Assembly (NCBI GenBank): GCA_015179025.1
Contig: WHUX01000175.1
Location: forward strand, 46,339 to 110,338
Length of the DNA: 64,000 bases
Reading direction: 5' to 3'
Origin: Terfezia claveryi
Lineage: Eukaryota > Ascomycota > Pezizomycetes > Pezizales > Pezizaceae
This document shows positions 11,023 to 20,100 of this stretch, one piece after another. Position 1 is the stretch's first letter; each line of letters begins with the position of its first letter. Made by a program: the position numbers and the translations under genes. The notes under the pieces are model-generated. The model was not told the origin of the DNA and did no database searches. It worked only from the letters and a program-made list of their open reading frames with translations.

Positions 11023-13237
11023 CGGGGGGTCTTCCGGCATCATAGCGAAAGCGAAAGCTCATCTTCTGCTAAATCTCAATCGGGGCTTAAAATTAACCTC
11101 GATGAGCGCTCTGAATCACTCCTGCATCACACGGTCCAATCTGGCAATCATGAGAAAGTTCAACAACTCCTCCAGCGTCCGTCACGGCATTCTAGGTCAC
11201 GAAACACGATTGAGGGCGTTGACCTACATTTTGTAGACTCGCATGGCTTTACTGCTCTTCATTATGCAGTCCGAGGAGGATTCCCCGAAGTTGTGAAATC
11301 TCTACTAGACTTTTCCGGAGGTCGCTTGACTGAGGTCAGAGATAATGCGGGGAAATCTGCCATGCATTGGGCTGCCCAGCTTGGGGCGTTGAACACCGTG
11401 GAGCTGTTGTGCAAAGCTAAGGCCAGTGTGATTGCTGAGGACAGATTTGGCTGGATGCCATTGCACTACCTTTGCGTTTCCGAGACAGCGCGTGATAACC
11501 AGCTTGAAAATGAAGTAATCACCATCATGAAACTCATGATTCAGCAGAAGTCGCCTCGGGGGGAAGAAATGCGAATATGGTTGGTGAGGGACACGCAAGG
11601 CAGGACACCATTACATTTGGCCGCCATGAATGGGGTTACGAAACTCGTCTTCCGAACGCTCCTTGAGCTGGAGCCAAATTACCCTCTTGCACGAATGAGG
11701 GACACAAATGGGTGGAACTCGTTGCATTGGGCGGTTTTCGGGGGGCAAATTGGAATTTTGGAGACTTTGATAGAGGCTGCTGAAATCACAGGATCGAATG
11801 TGGCGGACAATCTTAATGAGCAAACGGCGGAAGGATGGTCCGCATTGCATTTAACCGCGATGGCCGTCCGGAGTGGATCGGCAAGTAAGATAAGGGAAAT
11901 ACTTCTGGAGGAGCGCGGCACAAAAACATTGCTGGAAGATAAAAAAGGGAGAATTCCACTTTACTTTGCCCATCTACAGTCCTCCAATTCTCCTAGGATA
12001 AAGGGCGTAAAGGACATGATTTCGTCGCTGAGGGGGGGTGGTGCAGGAGAGGCTTACCGGAAGAGGTTCAGCCCTGGGAAGACGGCGTTTAATGTGAGTC
12101 CCGGCCCCAATACCGTACAGTCACCCAACTTGATTAATACCTCCACAATATATATTCCTAACAAGGGGTTGCAATGTTATAATTTAGGAGATCAAACGGC
12201 GTCGTGAAGCATATCTCATGAGGTCGAAGGTCCTGACTTTCCCGCGCGACCCAGCTTCAGTCCCTGGGTGTTCATGGACTTATAAGGAATGTCTCACACG
12301 TCTCCAGACAATTATTCAGCAAAAGCAGCTCGAGCCAATCTTCACAGCTATCCATAGTGATCTTTCCGTTGTGCTCTTCCCATATGCGAGCTCATTTTCC
12401 ACACTACCACTGGCTGTGAAAGCTCTCCCGACATCCCCCCTAACGCCCCCGATCCCGAACGAGCTTGTAGTGGATTTAGGGGCCCTTACATTATATGATC
12501 ACGCGGTCGTTATTGATGATTCCTCAAGCATGGGTTTTGCGCATGGTGGCTCGCGGCGGGAGTCCGTGCTGTGTGTGCTACGAAACATAAGCGTCATTAA
12601 CCAATTTCTCAATAGCCCCCGAGGAAGAGAATTAAAAACATTATGTTTTTCAAGTGCTCCTAAAGCTAATGGAAGATTGAATTCTTCAGGAGGATTTGAT
12701 GGATGGGTAAATTCCCATAATTTTGGAGGTCATTCTCGAGTTGGAACCGGGGTATGGGAGGCTGTGGTAAAGCCATTGCTTGAAGATTGGAAGATACAGC
12801 GGCCCATGGTTGTCATGATTTTAACAGACGGACAAATTGATCCCGTGGAAGCCGACATACTGGAAAGGGCTATGTTACGGGCAACGAGGAAGATGCGCGA
12901 TTTGCGGGCGAGTGGGGCAATTTTATTCCAGTTTGTGAATTTCGGGTCTCCTGCAGGAGGATATGGGGCCAACAAATCTAGTGAGCAACAGGTTCTAGAG
13001 ATGTTCATCAATCATCCGGAGTTGGGGAGGGTAGTTGATGTTCTTAATTGGGAAACAGGTACGTCCTCGTATTGTCAGAATCGGGGGGGCTAATTAAATA
13101 CTCATTACTCTCTCCTAGATCAGTGGGACGTGGCAGAGACGCAGCTGGTGAAGATATTCCGTGATGAGGATGGGCGGAGCCCTACACAGTCGAAAGCTGC
13201 AGTGGAAAAGATGGGGCGGATGCTCTTGGGCCGATGA
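11023..13237 (+). CDS. Ankyrin-repeat plus VWA-domain protein, three exons (5' end unresolved)
   Basis: Three exons join in frame: 11023-12093, 12188-13058 and 13119-13237. Introns are 12094-12187 (GTGAGT donor, CTAAC branch, TTTAG acceptor) and 13059-13118 (GTACGT donor, CCTAG acceptor). Exon 1 encodes about six ankyrin-type repeats (signatures GFTALHYAVRGG, GKSAMHWAAQLG, GRTPLHLAAMNG, GWNSLHWAVFGG, GWSALHLTAMAV). Exon 2 encodes a von Willebrand A domain with a full MIDAS set: DDSSS at 12515-12529, a Thr in GTGVWEAV and an Asp in ILTDGQ. The last exon ends ...EKMGRMLLGR. The ankyrin frame is open from 11023 but has no ATG before 11293, so an upstream exon is missing or the first 270 bases are mutated. 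No membrane segment seen. Ankyrin and MIDAS-VWA domains bind protein partners; the cellular role is unknown. Confidence 0.75.
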
Positions 13238-14659
13238 TGACAAGTGTAAGTTCCTGTCATAAAGGATCCTCCGGGAATCAATCAACGACTAAACTTTTTG
13301 GAGGATATAGTATAGAAGAGCATTCTCAACTGGGGGTGGAGATGAGATAGGGGAGGGATGATTGTGGCACGACTGAGTCAAAACAGCGACGAGGTATTGA
13401 GTGAAGTGGGAGTGAGATATGGATAAATCCTAGGGTTGAACCGATAGCGATGGCGAAGACCAGTAAGTTAAATAAACTCCAGAGACGACTAGACAGGTGT
13501 GGGGAATGATTGAGCAAGGGAAACCGAAATAGGACAAGAACGAGGGACGTCAAGCGGCAATATAACCACTACTGCTCTGAGCTGGAAAGACATTGGCCAC
13601 GATAGATATGGATTTGCTTATGGGAGAAAGCTTTTTCTAGACAGAAATGAGTACAGCATGAATATGTGGTAGTTTTTGTTTATATTCTGTGTAGTAGCTT
13701 TACTGATTTGACAGAATATATATAGACAATATAATTCATCAGCTTAAGTTTAGTTCTCTAATAGATATGATCACTTATGCTTGCAGAAGCAAAGACACAT
13801 GTAGGAAAGGCTTCCATGTGTGGCCATGATATTGAAATCTTGGGGATTCCTATAAAAGGATCCCCAATTCTATCCTCTTGTACTCTCTCCCTCCTCAGGC
13901 AATGTCTTGTACTTTAGCCGAGCTCAATATATTACGTTCCTCCTTGGAACCACACACTCTCTCTATCTACCATAGTCCCATAGTCCAGAGTTCCCACAGT
14001 CACAGCCCCATTACACTCTTCTACGAATCTCTGCCTTCTCGCTATTTTCTCAACCCACTTAAAGTCTTCCATTCTTGTAATCAGAGACTCGCAGTCTTGA
14101 CGATAGCCATTGTGGATGCCTTTGAATCTGTCATGACGAGGACTTTCTCCTCTTGTGACTCCAATGCCCCCTCATATCCGGGCAACTTCTCCATCCCAGA
14201 CTGTTGCCTTTTTCCTAACCCTCGCCACCTCCTCGCTCTTTCCTTGTCAATCAACTGCGAACTAAACCCCCTCACCAACCCTCCAACTATGTAATATCGA
14301 TGTAGAGGATCAAGGATTCACCTATCGGACTTATAATATTGGAATAAGACTGTCAATAACTACTAACTTAGGATACAGGTATAGTTAAGGTAATAATAAT
14401 AATAATAATAATAATAACCTAACTTTATTAACTGAAGTTATACCATTGCATAGGTATGAAACAAAAAGTCTAGTCAGAATAGCAGCTTACTCTATAAAAA
14501 TCAAATTGAAATAAGAAGTATTTCGAAATCTAATAATACTCTATAGAGATCTTAAGATGCCCTTATTTTATTATAACCCTAATTACCCGTCGGTCAACCT
14601 GCGGTTCCAGCCCCAAGATCGAGCCCATAATTTGTGAGACAAAGAGGCTGTGAGGTTCG
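13238..14659. other. Non-coding or unrecognised; TATA-like site and small ORF
   Basis: A TATA-like ctataaaagg near 13851, preceded by a short inverted repeat (ACACATG...CATGTGT, 13797-13823), resembles an LTR or promoter, but no LTR ends were found. An open frame at 13878-14294 (138 codons) has no family resemblance and a low-complexity Ser/Pro/Leu composition. A (TAA)n tract follows. Confidence 0.4.
14391..14416. repeat. Trinucleotide microsatellite (TAA)n
   Basis: Uninterrupted run of about eight to nine AAT/TAA units. Confidence 0.9.
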
Positions 14660-15300
14660 GATGATAAAGGCTCATGTTAGTATATTGGCAACTGGGAGGC
14701 AGATAGACTGGCAAAACAAGGATCAGCATCGGAGGTAGGAGGGATCATTACAGAAACAGGAGTCAGGCAGGCATGGAGCAAGAAGAGGCGGACGAGTAGG
14801 AAAGTGGTGGGGACCGGGATTCGAAGAGTTCTGAAATGGAACAGGAAAGCTTTACTGTACTTAATGGCTGGCACTTACTGCAGAACTGGGAAGGAAAAGT
14901 TTCAGGCGTGGAAATATATCTAGATCCGACAGCAGATCCGGGTGCAGGTTTTGTGAGATGGGTCTGGAGACAGGAAGGGATATAGCTTTGTCATATATTG
15001 TTGGAGAGTGGATTGGAAGAGGTAGAGTTCTTAGGAGCAGGCTGATAACAGGAAGCGTTGGTTACGAAAGGTTAAGGAAAGGGACAAAGAGTTCGCGGTG
15101 GATCTGGCTGAGAGTCTCTTTACCAATTTCAACCTCACTTAAGGAGATGGGAGCTGTGGTGGCTAATGTATTCACGATGGCGCGCGCTTCCTTATGTCCT
15201 TATTTAGGTTCGGGATGTAAGATTACGAGGTTATGCAGCGGAGGAATCGTGAAGAGAATTGCGTGTGTGTATTCAAATAGATAACAGAGTTATCTTAGGT
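14660..15300 (+). pseudogene. Degenerate LINE C-terminus (RNase H end and tail)
   Basis: The plus strand reads GNWEADRLAKQGSASEVGGI, then TETGVRQAWSKKRRTSRKVVG, TGIRRVLKWNRKALLYLMAG and TYCRTGKEKFQAW. This parallels the RNase H end and connector of the LINE at 26-27.4 kb (GNEKADR..., TEGGLRATSKARRK..., LRRVEWNRQALSAYTWLRT). Downstream frames break. It is a different Tad1-like subfamily, 5'-truncated. Confidence 0.6.
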
Positions 15301-15592
15301 ATCGCTATAGACTTGTTGCTACGGTCCTAGTACTCTACTATCCAAAGAGATATTTTTCCTGCGTACTTTTCCGGCTCTTTTATCCTTCGCAGTCCTTTCC
15401 CAATTGCCTTAATCCGGAACCCCAGTCTATCCCAATTGCCTCTTTTGGTTGCTTACCCTCGTGACCTTTTATAGGTACAAGCGAGAGTTATTCACAACAC
15501 GGGAAGCTGGACTCACTTGTTGTACCGAAAGCATACGTCGGACCCCGTCAAGACCCCAGGTCGACCGCAGGTATAAACTTTTGAAGAAAATG

Positions 15593-15614
15593 AAAAAAAA
15601 AAAAAAAAAAAAAA
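15593..15614 (+). repeat. Poly(A) tract, probable retroelement tail
   Basis: 22 consecutive A residues downstream of LINE debris on the same strand. It could end the element at 14.66 kb, though the sequence before it does not match either LINE tail type recognised elsewhere. Confidence 0.5.
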
Positions 15615-15779
15615 GGTGAATCCTTGTCCTTGGACCAGGCCGCCTTCTTGCTATAAAGAGCTCCATGGAGGTAAGTAAAATAGAGTACTAAGATTATATA
15701 GAATGTAGGAGAATAGATAGGCACACAAAGTGTAATAGATCTCTTTATGCCTTTCACTACCTGAAGTATAATCAAGGAT

Positions 15780-16020
15780 TGGAGCGGGCTTCAGTCAAGC
15801 TCCTTAAGGTCATTTGGCACATGGGAGTCACCCTTCACTTGAGTTTATTTTATTTTTCTTATTTCGTACTAATTTAGTTGGAAAAAAAAGGCGGGCTTCA
15901 GTCAGGACTCTCGTTGTCATCTGGTACTGGCTGGTTAATGACAGCATGGGGGTTCCATTTCACTTGAGTTTATCTGCTTTCTTTTGCCTATATCTGCTTT
16001 GCCAATTGGCACTCGAGTTC
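15780..16020 (+). repeat. Two LINE 3' UTR fragments in tandem
   Basis: Segments beginning GGGCTTCAGTCA appear at about 15786 and 15895. The second continues through GGTTAATGACAGCATGGG, matching the LINE 3' UTRs at 27550-27610 and 29150-29205. No coding remnant is attached. Confidence 0.7.
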
Positions 16021-16037
16021 ATCTTATTTACTGTATA

Positions 16038-16145
16038 GAGGCAAACCTCTATAATAGCATAACGTCGGGACTGGGGGTACTTACTATGCTAATAGGCTAG
16101 CCAGGGTATGCCCATATAGAGTATGCTATTATAGAGGCTTGCCTG
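16038..16145. mobile_element. Short pogo/Tc1-type MITE, TA-flanked
   Basis: A 108-bp element with about 23-bp terminal inverted repeats (AGGCAA[A/G]CCTCTATAATAG... and its complement), flanked by TA on both sides (16036-16037 and 16146-16147). No coding capacity. Confidence 0.75.
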
Positions 16146-16263
16146 TATACTTAGGCACTGGATGTGGCAAATCAACTTGACTTATCTTGAATCTACCTAG
16201 GTTTAGCGTGCTACGCTACCCAGCTACCTCATTGATATTCTCGACATTCCAACACACCTAATA

Positions 16264-17264
16264 CAGAGATCTCTCGTTACAAGCATACGCTCCGGACCAG
16301 TTGAAGTATGCTTGTAACCAATATATTCTTATATCTAGAGAAACGGAAAACATTAGTGAGAGCAAGGAAAGGCTACAAAATGGGATAATAACTAACAGAC
16401 ATCCGAATAACAAGTATGAGTACTGATAATATTCAAAAAAAGACAGCTAAATGAGCGGAATGGATATTAGGAGGAGGAGGCTGGACCCGGCATAAAGTCA
16501 GTAATCCTGCATTGAACATGATAACTTCTGCGCTGAACCTCAAGAGTTTCAATCCGTCTTTTCTCCCACTTGAGGACATCTTGCAGCTCAGTGATGTTCG
16601 GTGTGACAGCTTGAAGAGAGAAGAGGAGCAACCCTTCAATGTAGGCTAATAACCTTGTTGGGTATATTGTCTATCTGTCCCTGGTATCACCGTGAAATGG
16701 CCCATTGCAGGGTGCGGCGCCTCTGCCAAGTATCCAGGGTTCGTGATGAAGAATCTCTCAGGTATGGTGTTTGTGACGTAGAGTTTTGCGGGTCGGAATC
16801 AGCAGATAAGTCGATATCTAATGGATGGGGATGTCCCATAGTACGACCTGAGGTCTGTCTCCGCTGCTTTTGAACTTACCGGAGGAGGTGAAGTGGCTCA
16901 GTTTCGGTTCCATTGACTGCGCTTGGAAGATAGGTTGCCAGAATTGCATCTTCAATATCAGAGATTGGATCTTCGACAATCTCGAGAGATCCATGAATTA
17001 GGCATTTGAGCTTCTCTTCTTACATAGTATGTTACTATAGATTCTTGCTTCGTGAGCTCGTGCGGGGTTATTTCTTATCGATAAACATCCCAATATGGCG
17101 AGGCGCTTCTCTTGTTACAAGAATATGTATGGTGACTAAGCAAAAAAATAAGAATATTCTAGTAACGGAAATATGCTTATTTACTATGTGGGACTACTGT
17201 ACCGAAGGTATGCTTGTAACCAATATATGCTTATATCTGATATGCTTGTAACGAGAGATCTCTG
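16264..17264. mobile_element. Pogo-like DNA transposon remnant (1 kb)
   Basis: Perfect 24-bp terminal inverted repeats beginning CAGAGATCTCTCGTTACAAG, flanked by TA at 16262-16263 and 17265-17266. The motif GTTACAAGCATA recurs inside near both ends in both orientations. The minus strand near 16460-16620 reads a short coiled-coil-like tail (ITELQDVLKWEKRRIETLEV) resembling the C-terminus of pogo/Fot1 transposases. No DDE core was found, so the copy is internally deleted. Confidence 0.75.
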
Positions 17265-17403
17265 TACCAACATCCCACAATACCCTACACTATGCCTTCC
17301 CTAACCCATCCTCAGTTCTTGCTCGAACTGTATTTGCTGGCCGTCATGTAAGCCTACATAGCGCCTTTCCCTGCGGAATTGCTTGAGCAGGTGACTCCAC
17401 GCC

Positions 17404-17496
17404 TTTTTTTTATTTTTTATTTTTTTGAACTCATTACTCGTGTGCGCAGCAACCTTAAGGTCGCATGACGAGCCACTCGGAAGCCCGGGTGGATTC
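17404..17496 (-). repeat. 5'-truncated copy of the LINE/SINE 3' tail
   Basis: The minus strand reads GAATCCACCCGGGCTTCCG..., TGGCTCGTCATG..., ending ...GAGTAATGAGTTC and an A-rich tail (T run 17404-17426 on plus). It is the same tail as at 17595-17690, 27690-27783 and 29260-29354. Confidence 0.75.
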
Positions 17497-17594
17497 AAAT
17501 ACTTAATTTACACTCAACGATAGACAGATAACAAAACGACAGATAACGCGATTCCTTGGCACCCAACTGGTGTCCAGCGACATAGCCACACCCA

Positions 17595-17880
17595 TTTTTT
17601 TTTTTTTTAATACTCATTTACTCATATTCGGTCCCAATGAGGGGACCATGATGAGCCATCCGGAAACCCGGGTGGATTCAGAGCGCACCCCTATCCTCCA
17701 CTACCGAGGCCCATTCGACTAGTCTCAGTATGAACTTCACTGACTAAACACGGGGAAACCTCCTTAGGACAAACCCGTGCTCCTCGGCTGTTAGGAAATC
17801 TTTTGAGGAGGCAGGATTCGAACCTACGAACGCAATTGCATTCACCAGGATGGTTCCCAACTACACCATCCACTCCCTCA
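17595..17880 (-). mobile_element. tRNA-derived SINE sharing its 3' end with the resident LINE
   Basis: About 286 bp on the minus strand: a tRNA-like head (17804-17880), a unique body, then the tail GAATCCACCCGGGTTTCCGG...TGGCTCATCATGG...GAGTATT and poly(A) (T run 17595-17608). That tail is the 3' end of the Tad1-type LINEs at 27.7 and 29.3 kb. SINEs commonly borrow the 3' end of a partner LINE to use its RT. The full head-body-tail order and poly(A) are directly visible; mobilisation by the LINE is inferred. Confidence 0.7.
17804..17880 (-). tRNA. tRNA-like head of the SINE (Pol III A and B boxes)
   Basis: 77 nt on the minus strand with an A box TGGTGTAGTTGG and a canonical B box GGTTCGAATCC. 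The T-stem GTAGG/CCTGC pairs fully and the ends TGAGGGA/CTCCTCA pair at most positions. The D and anticodon arms do not fold normally and no anticodon is assigned, so it is a SINE promoter head rather than a working tRNA gene. Confidence 0.6.
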
Positions 17881-17899
17881 TAGCCACACCCAGATGCTG

Positions 17900-18741
17900 A
17901 CCTCCGTTCTACTTCAGACAGGATTACCTCCCATGACCCCTCTTCGACAACCTCAAGAAGCGACAACACAGCAGTATCTCAACACCACGTCTTCCAACCT
18001 CCTTGCTACATTCAATACTAGTATATAAGTTCCTCGACGGTGGGTCCGAACAGGCTCTACTAGTAAAGAATAACAAGGAAGGCAATCCCCCTTTTACCGT
18101 CCAGCTAGGTGACGGTAGAGATAGGCAAAATATTCCTCTACCGCATCCCACTCGTTGTCTTCTCCCTCTTCTTTCTTCCATGTGGGATTGTCTAGCTCTT
18201 CCCAAGTAGAGGCGGTCCCAATGAGCTGGCGGCATTGTTCATGATACTGGCGGCAGTGAAAGGTGAAATGGTATCCGTCCTCTGCATGGGTGAACGGCGA
18301 CCCACAGAAGTTACGCGTGCCTTGCTGGCCCTATACAACTTCAACCTTGCCCGGCATGCCCAAGATGAAGGGTTGATCCATACTGAGCTCCTTGGAAGGG
18401 GGCCTCAGGAGCCCCAGTCTCTGGGGAGGGCGTGTACATTAGCTCTAGCACAATGTAAGGGACTAAGTGGTGTCTGCCACCGACTAGGATTTTGAATCGC
18501 ATACTTATTGGTGTTTCCTTGCGGCTGATAGGGCAGACGATCGGCGGCGGGTGGCGTCCAAGTTCTAATGTGTCAAAAGGGTATGCAGCCAGTGGAATCA
18601 GTGTTTGCAACGGGCCAGGCCACCATTCAGGCCGCCGTAAGCCTGGACTGAGGGCCGAGGTCCGTGCTGGCCTGAAACAGCCTGGACCGTCCCCAGCGGG
18701 CAATCCTGTGGACTGGGCTGCCTCACTACTCATACGGGCCA
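17900..18741. other. No gene recognised; GC-rich low-complexity stretch at right
   Basis: Several short overlapping frames on both strands, none with family resemblance. The right part is GC-rich and unlike the AT-rich spacers elsewhere, and shows no strong C-to-T decay. Confidence 0.4.
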
Positions 18742-18795
18742 TCCAGTCCGTCCAGTCCGTCCAGTCCGTCCAGTCCGCCCAGTCCGCCCAGTCGG
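18742..18795. repeat. 9-bp minisatellite (TCCAGTCCG)n
   Basis: Six near-identical tandem units, the last two with TCC changed to CCC. Read on plus it gives repeated Val-Gln-Ser, Pro-Val-Arg or similar, depending on frame. Confidence 0.9.
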
Positions 18796-18831
18796 ACCAC
18801 CCGGTCCAGGCCAAGGTCCTCGCCAGCCTGA

Positions 18832-19043
18832 TTATTCAGGCCAGGCCCCGGCCGAGGTCTATCTGGTCCAGGCCGGCCCGTTGAGAAAACTGGGCCGCCC
18901 CTACTATTTCCCATAACGCCGGAGGTAAGACGAGCTAAGGCAAGCATACAGGCTAAACAGAGGGACGATTATCGATGTATCCTGTCTAAGACGACTATTC
19001 CGCAGGTGGCTCATATCATTCCATACAGTTTGGGGCGATACGC
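18832..19043 (+). pseudogene. HNH_2-type endonuclease fragment
   Basis: One frame reads ...LFPITPEVRRAKASIQAK, then QRDDYRCILSKTTIPQVAHI, then IPYSLGR. This fits the core of the fungal HNH_2 domain (arginine-rich lead, Cys, then AHIIPxS with the histidine). No start or C-terminal part is present. The LINE fragment takes over at about 19044, so the gene was cut by that insertion or is a fragment. Confidence 0.55.
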
Positions 19044-19366
19044 TGGGGCTCTGGATCGAGTGTGGGTATAACAGTGGCGAGTAACCTCTCATGGAAGAGG
19101 CACGTGGAGCAACGGAAATCCAAGGCAGCCAGCATGCTCAAGGTTCTGACTAGCTTGGGGAATATGAACGGAGGAATGAGCCCTACGGCGCTCAGAGCCC
19201 TGTATACCGGCTGCATACGCAGCATATTCACGTGGGGAGCAGAACTTTGGAAGTCCCAACCCCAGCTCCTCGAACCCATGCGACGACTGGAGTACATTGC
19301 ATTCCCTCTCCTTCTTCCTCGGGCTCAGACCTACCATAGTTCGCTCATAGAGTCAACGTTGGCTTG
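19044..19366 (+). pseudogene. LINE RT thumb fragment
   Basis: Reads GITVASNLSWKRHVEQRKSK, ASMLKVLTSLGNMNGGMSPT, ALRALYTGCIRSIFTWGAEL, then ...MRRLEYIAF. This is near-identical to the RT C-terminal part of the full LINE at 26000-26240. It is truncated at both ends and lies on the same strand just upstream of the full-length LINE. Confidence 0.85.
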
Positions 19367-19568
19367 AGGGCCAATTAATTACAAGTCATCACGAAACCAG
19401 GTACAAAAAAGTGCGGATTCGTCCATATCTCTGCACACAGAAGGCCCCCGGGCACCAAAACAAGTTCATCCAAGAGAGCTCGACATAGAGCATAACATAT
19501 CTCAGTTTCACATCTCCAAGTCCCCATCTTCATACTTTCCCCCGTCCCTTAAGTTCTCAATTCCCACG

Positions 19569-19814
19569 ATAACCTGCAACTCTTCTGGCCCACACTGTAT
19601 CTCAGTGTGTTTGCCACGTCGAGCAACACTGCCCGATCACACCTTCAAGAGCCTATCAGGGATTTGATAACTCCCATACCACCGCCCGACGACAACCTGC
19701 AACTCTTCTGGCCCACACTGTATCTCAGTGTGTTTGCCACGTCGAGCAACACCGCCCGATCACACCTTCAAGAGCCTATCAGGGATTTGATAACTCCCAC
19801 ACCACCGCCCGACG
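19569..19814 (+). repeat. Tandem duplication of a 123-bp unit in the LINE 5' region
   Basis: Two adjacent 123-bp copies (AACCTGCAAC at 19571 and 19694) with only a few differences. They lie directly upstream of ORF1, in the position of promoter monomers in other LINEs. Confidence 0.9.
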
Positions 19815-19889
19815 AATTAGGACTAATTGCAACACACCATCCCAGTTAGCTAACGGAACAAAGGCGCCATTGCCGGGCTGACGCGTACG

Positions 19890-20035
19890 GCCACGACACC
19901 CGCCACAAGACTCTCCGCCACAACACCCCGCCATCACAAGACTCCGCCGTCATAACACCCTGCCGTCACAACACCCCGCCAAATCCGTCACGTCATAACA
20001 CCCCGCCGTCACAACACCCCGCTTAACCTGTCACG
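19890..20035 (+). repeat. Short GC-rich tandem repeats in the LINE 5' UTR
   Basis: Multiple imperfect units of the type CCGTCACAACACCCCGC between the 123-bp repeats and the ORF1 start at 20101. Confidence 0.85.
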
Positions 20036-20100
20036 TGATCTCCAAACCATACCACGCTTCTAGGGTATAGTTTCACCTGGCAACCCACAACGGTTCGAAC

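Noticed and set aside
13797..13960. Solo LTR suggested by a TATA box and inverted repeat
   Set aside because: No TG...CA ends, no second copy in the window and no flanking duplication.
18235..18884. Collagen-like protein gene from the GC-rich minisatellite region
   Set aside because: Frames exist on both strands only because the minisatellite lacks stops; no start context, introns or family match.
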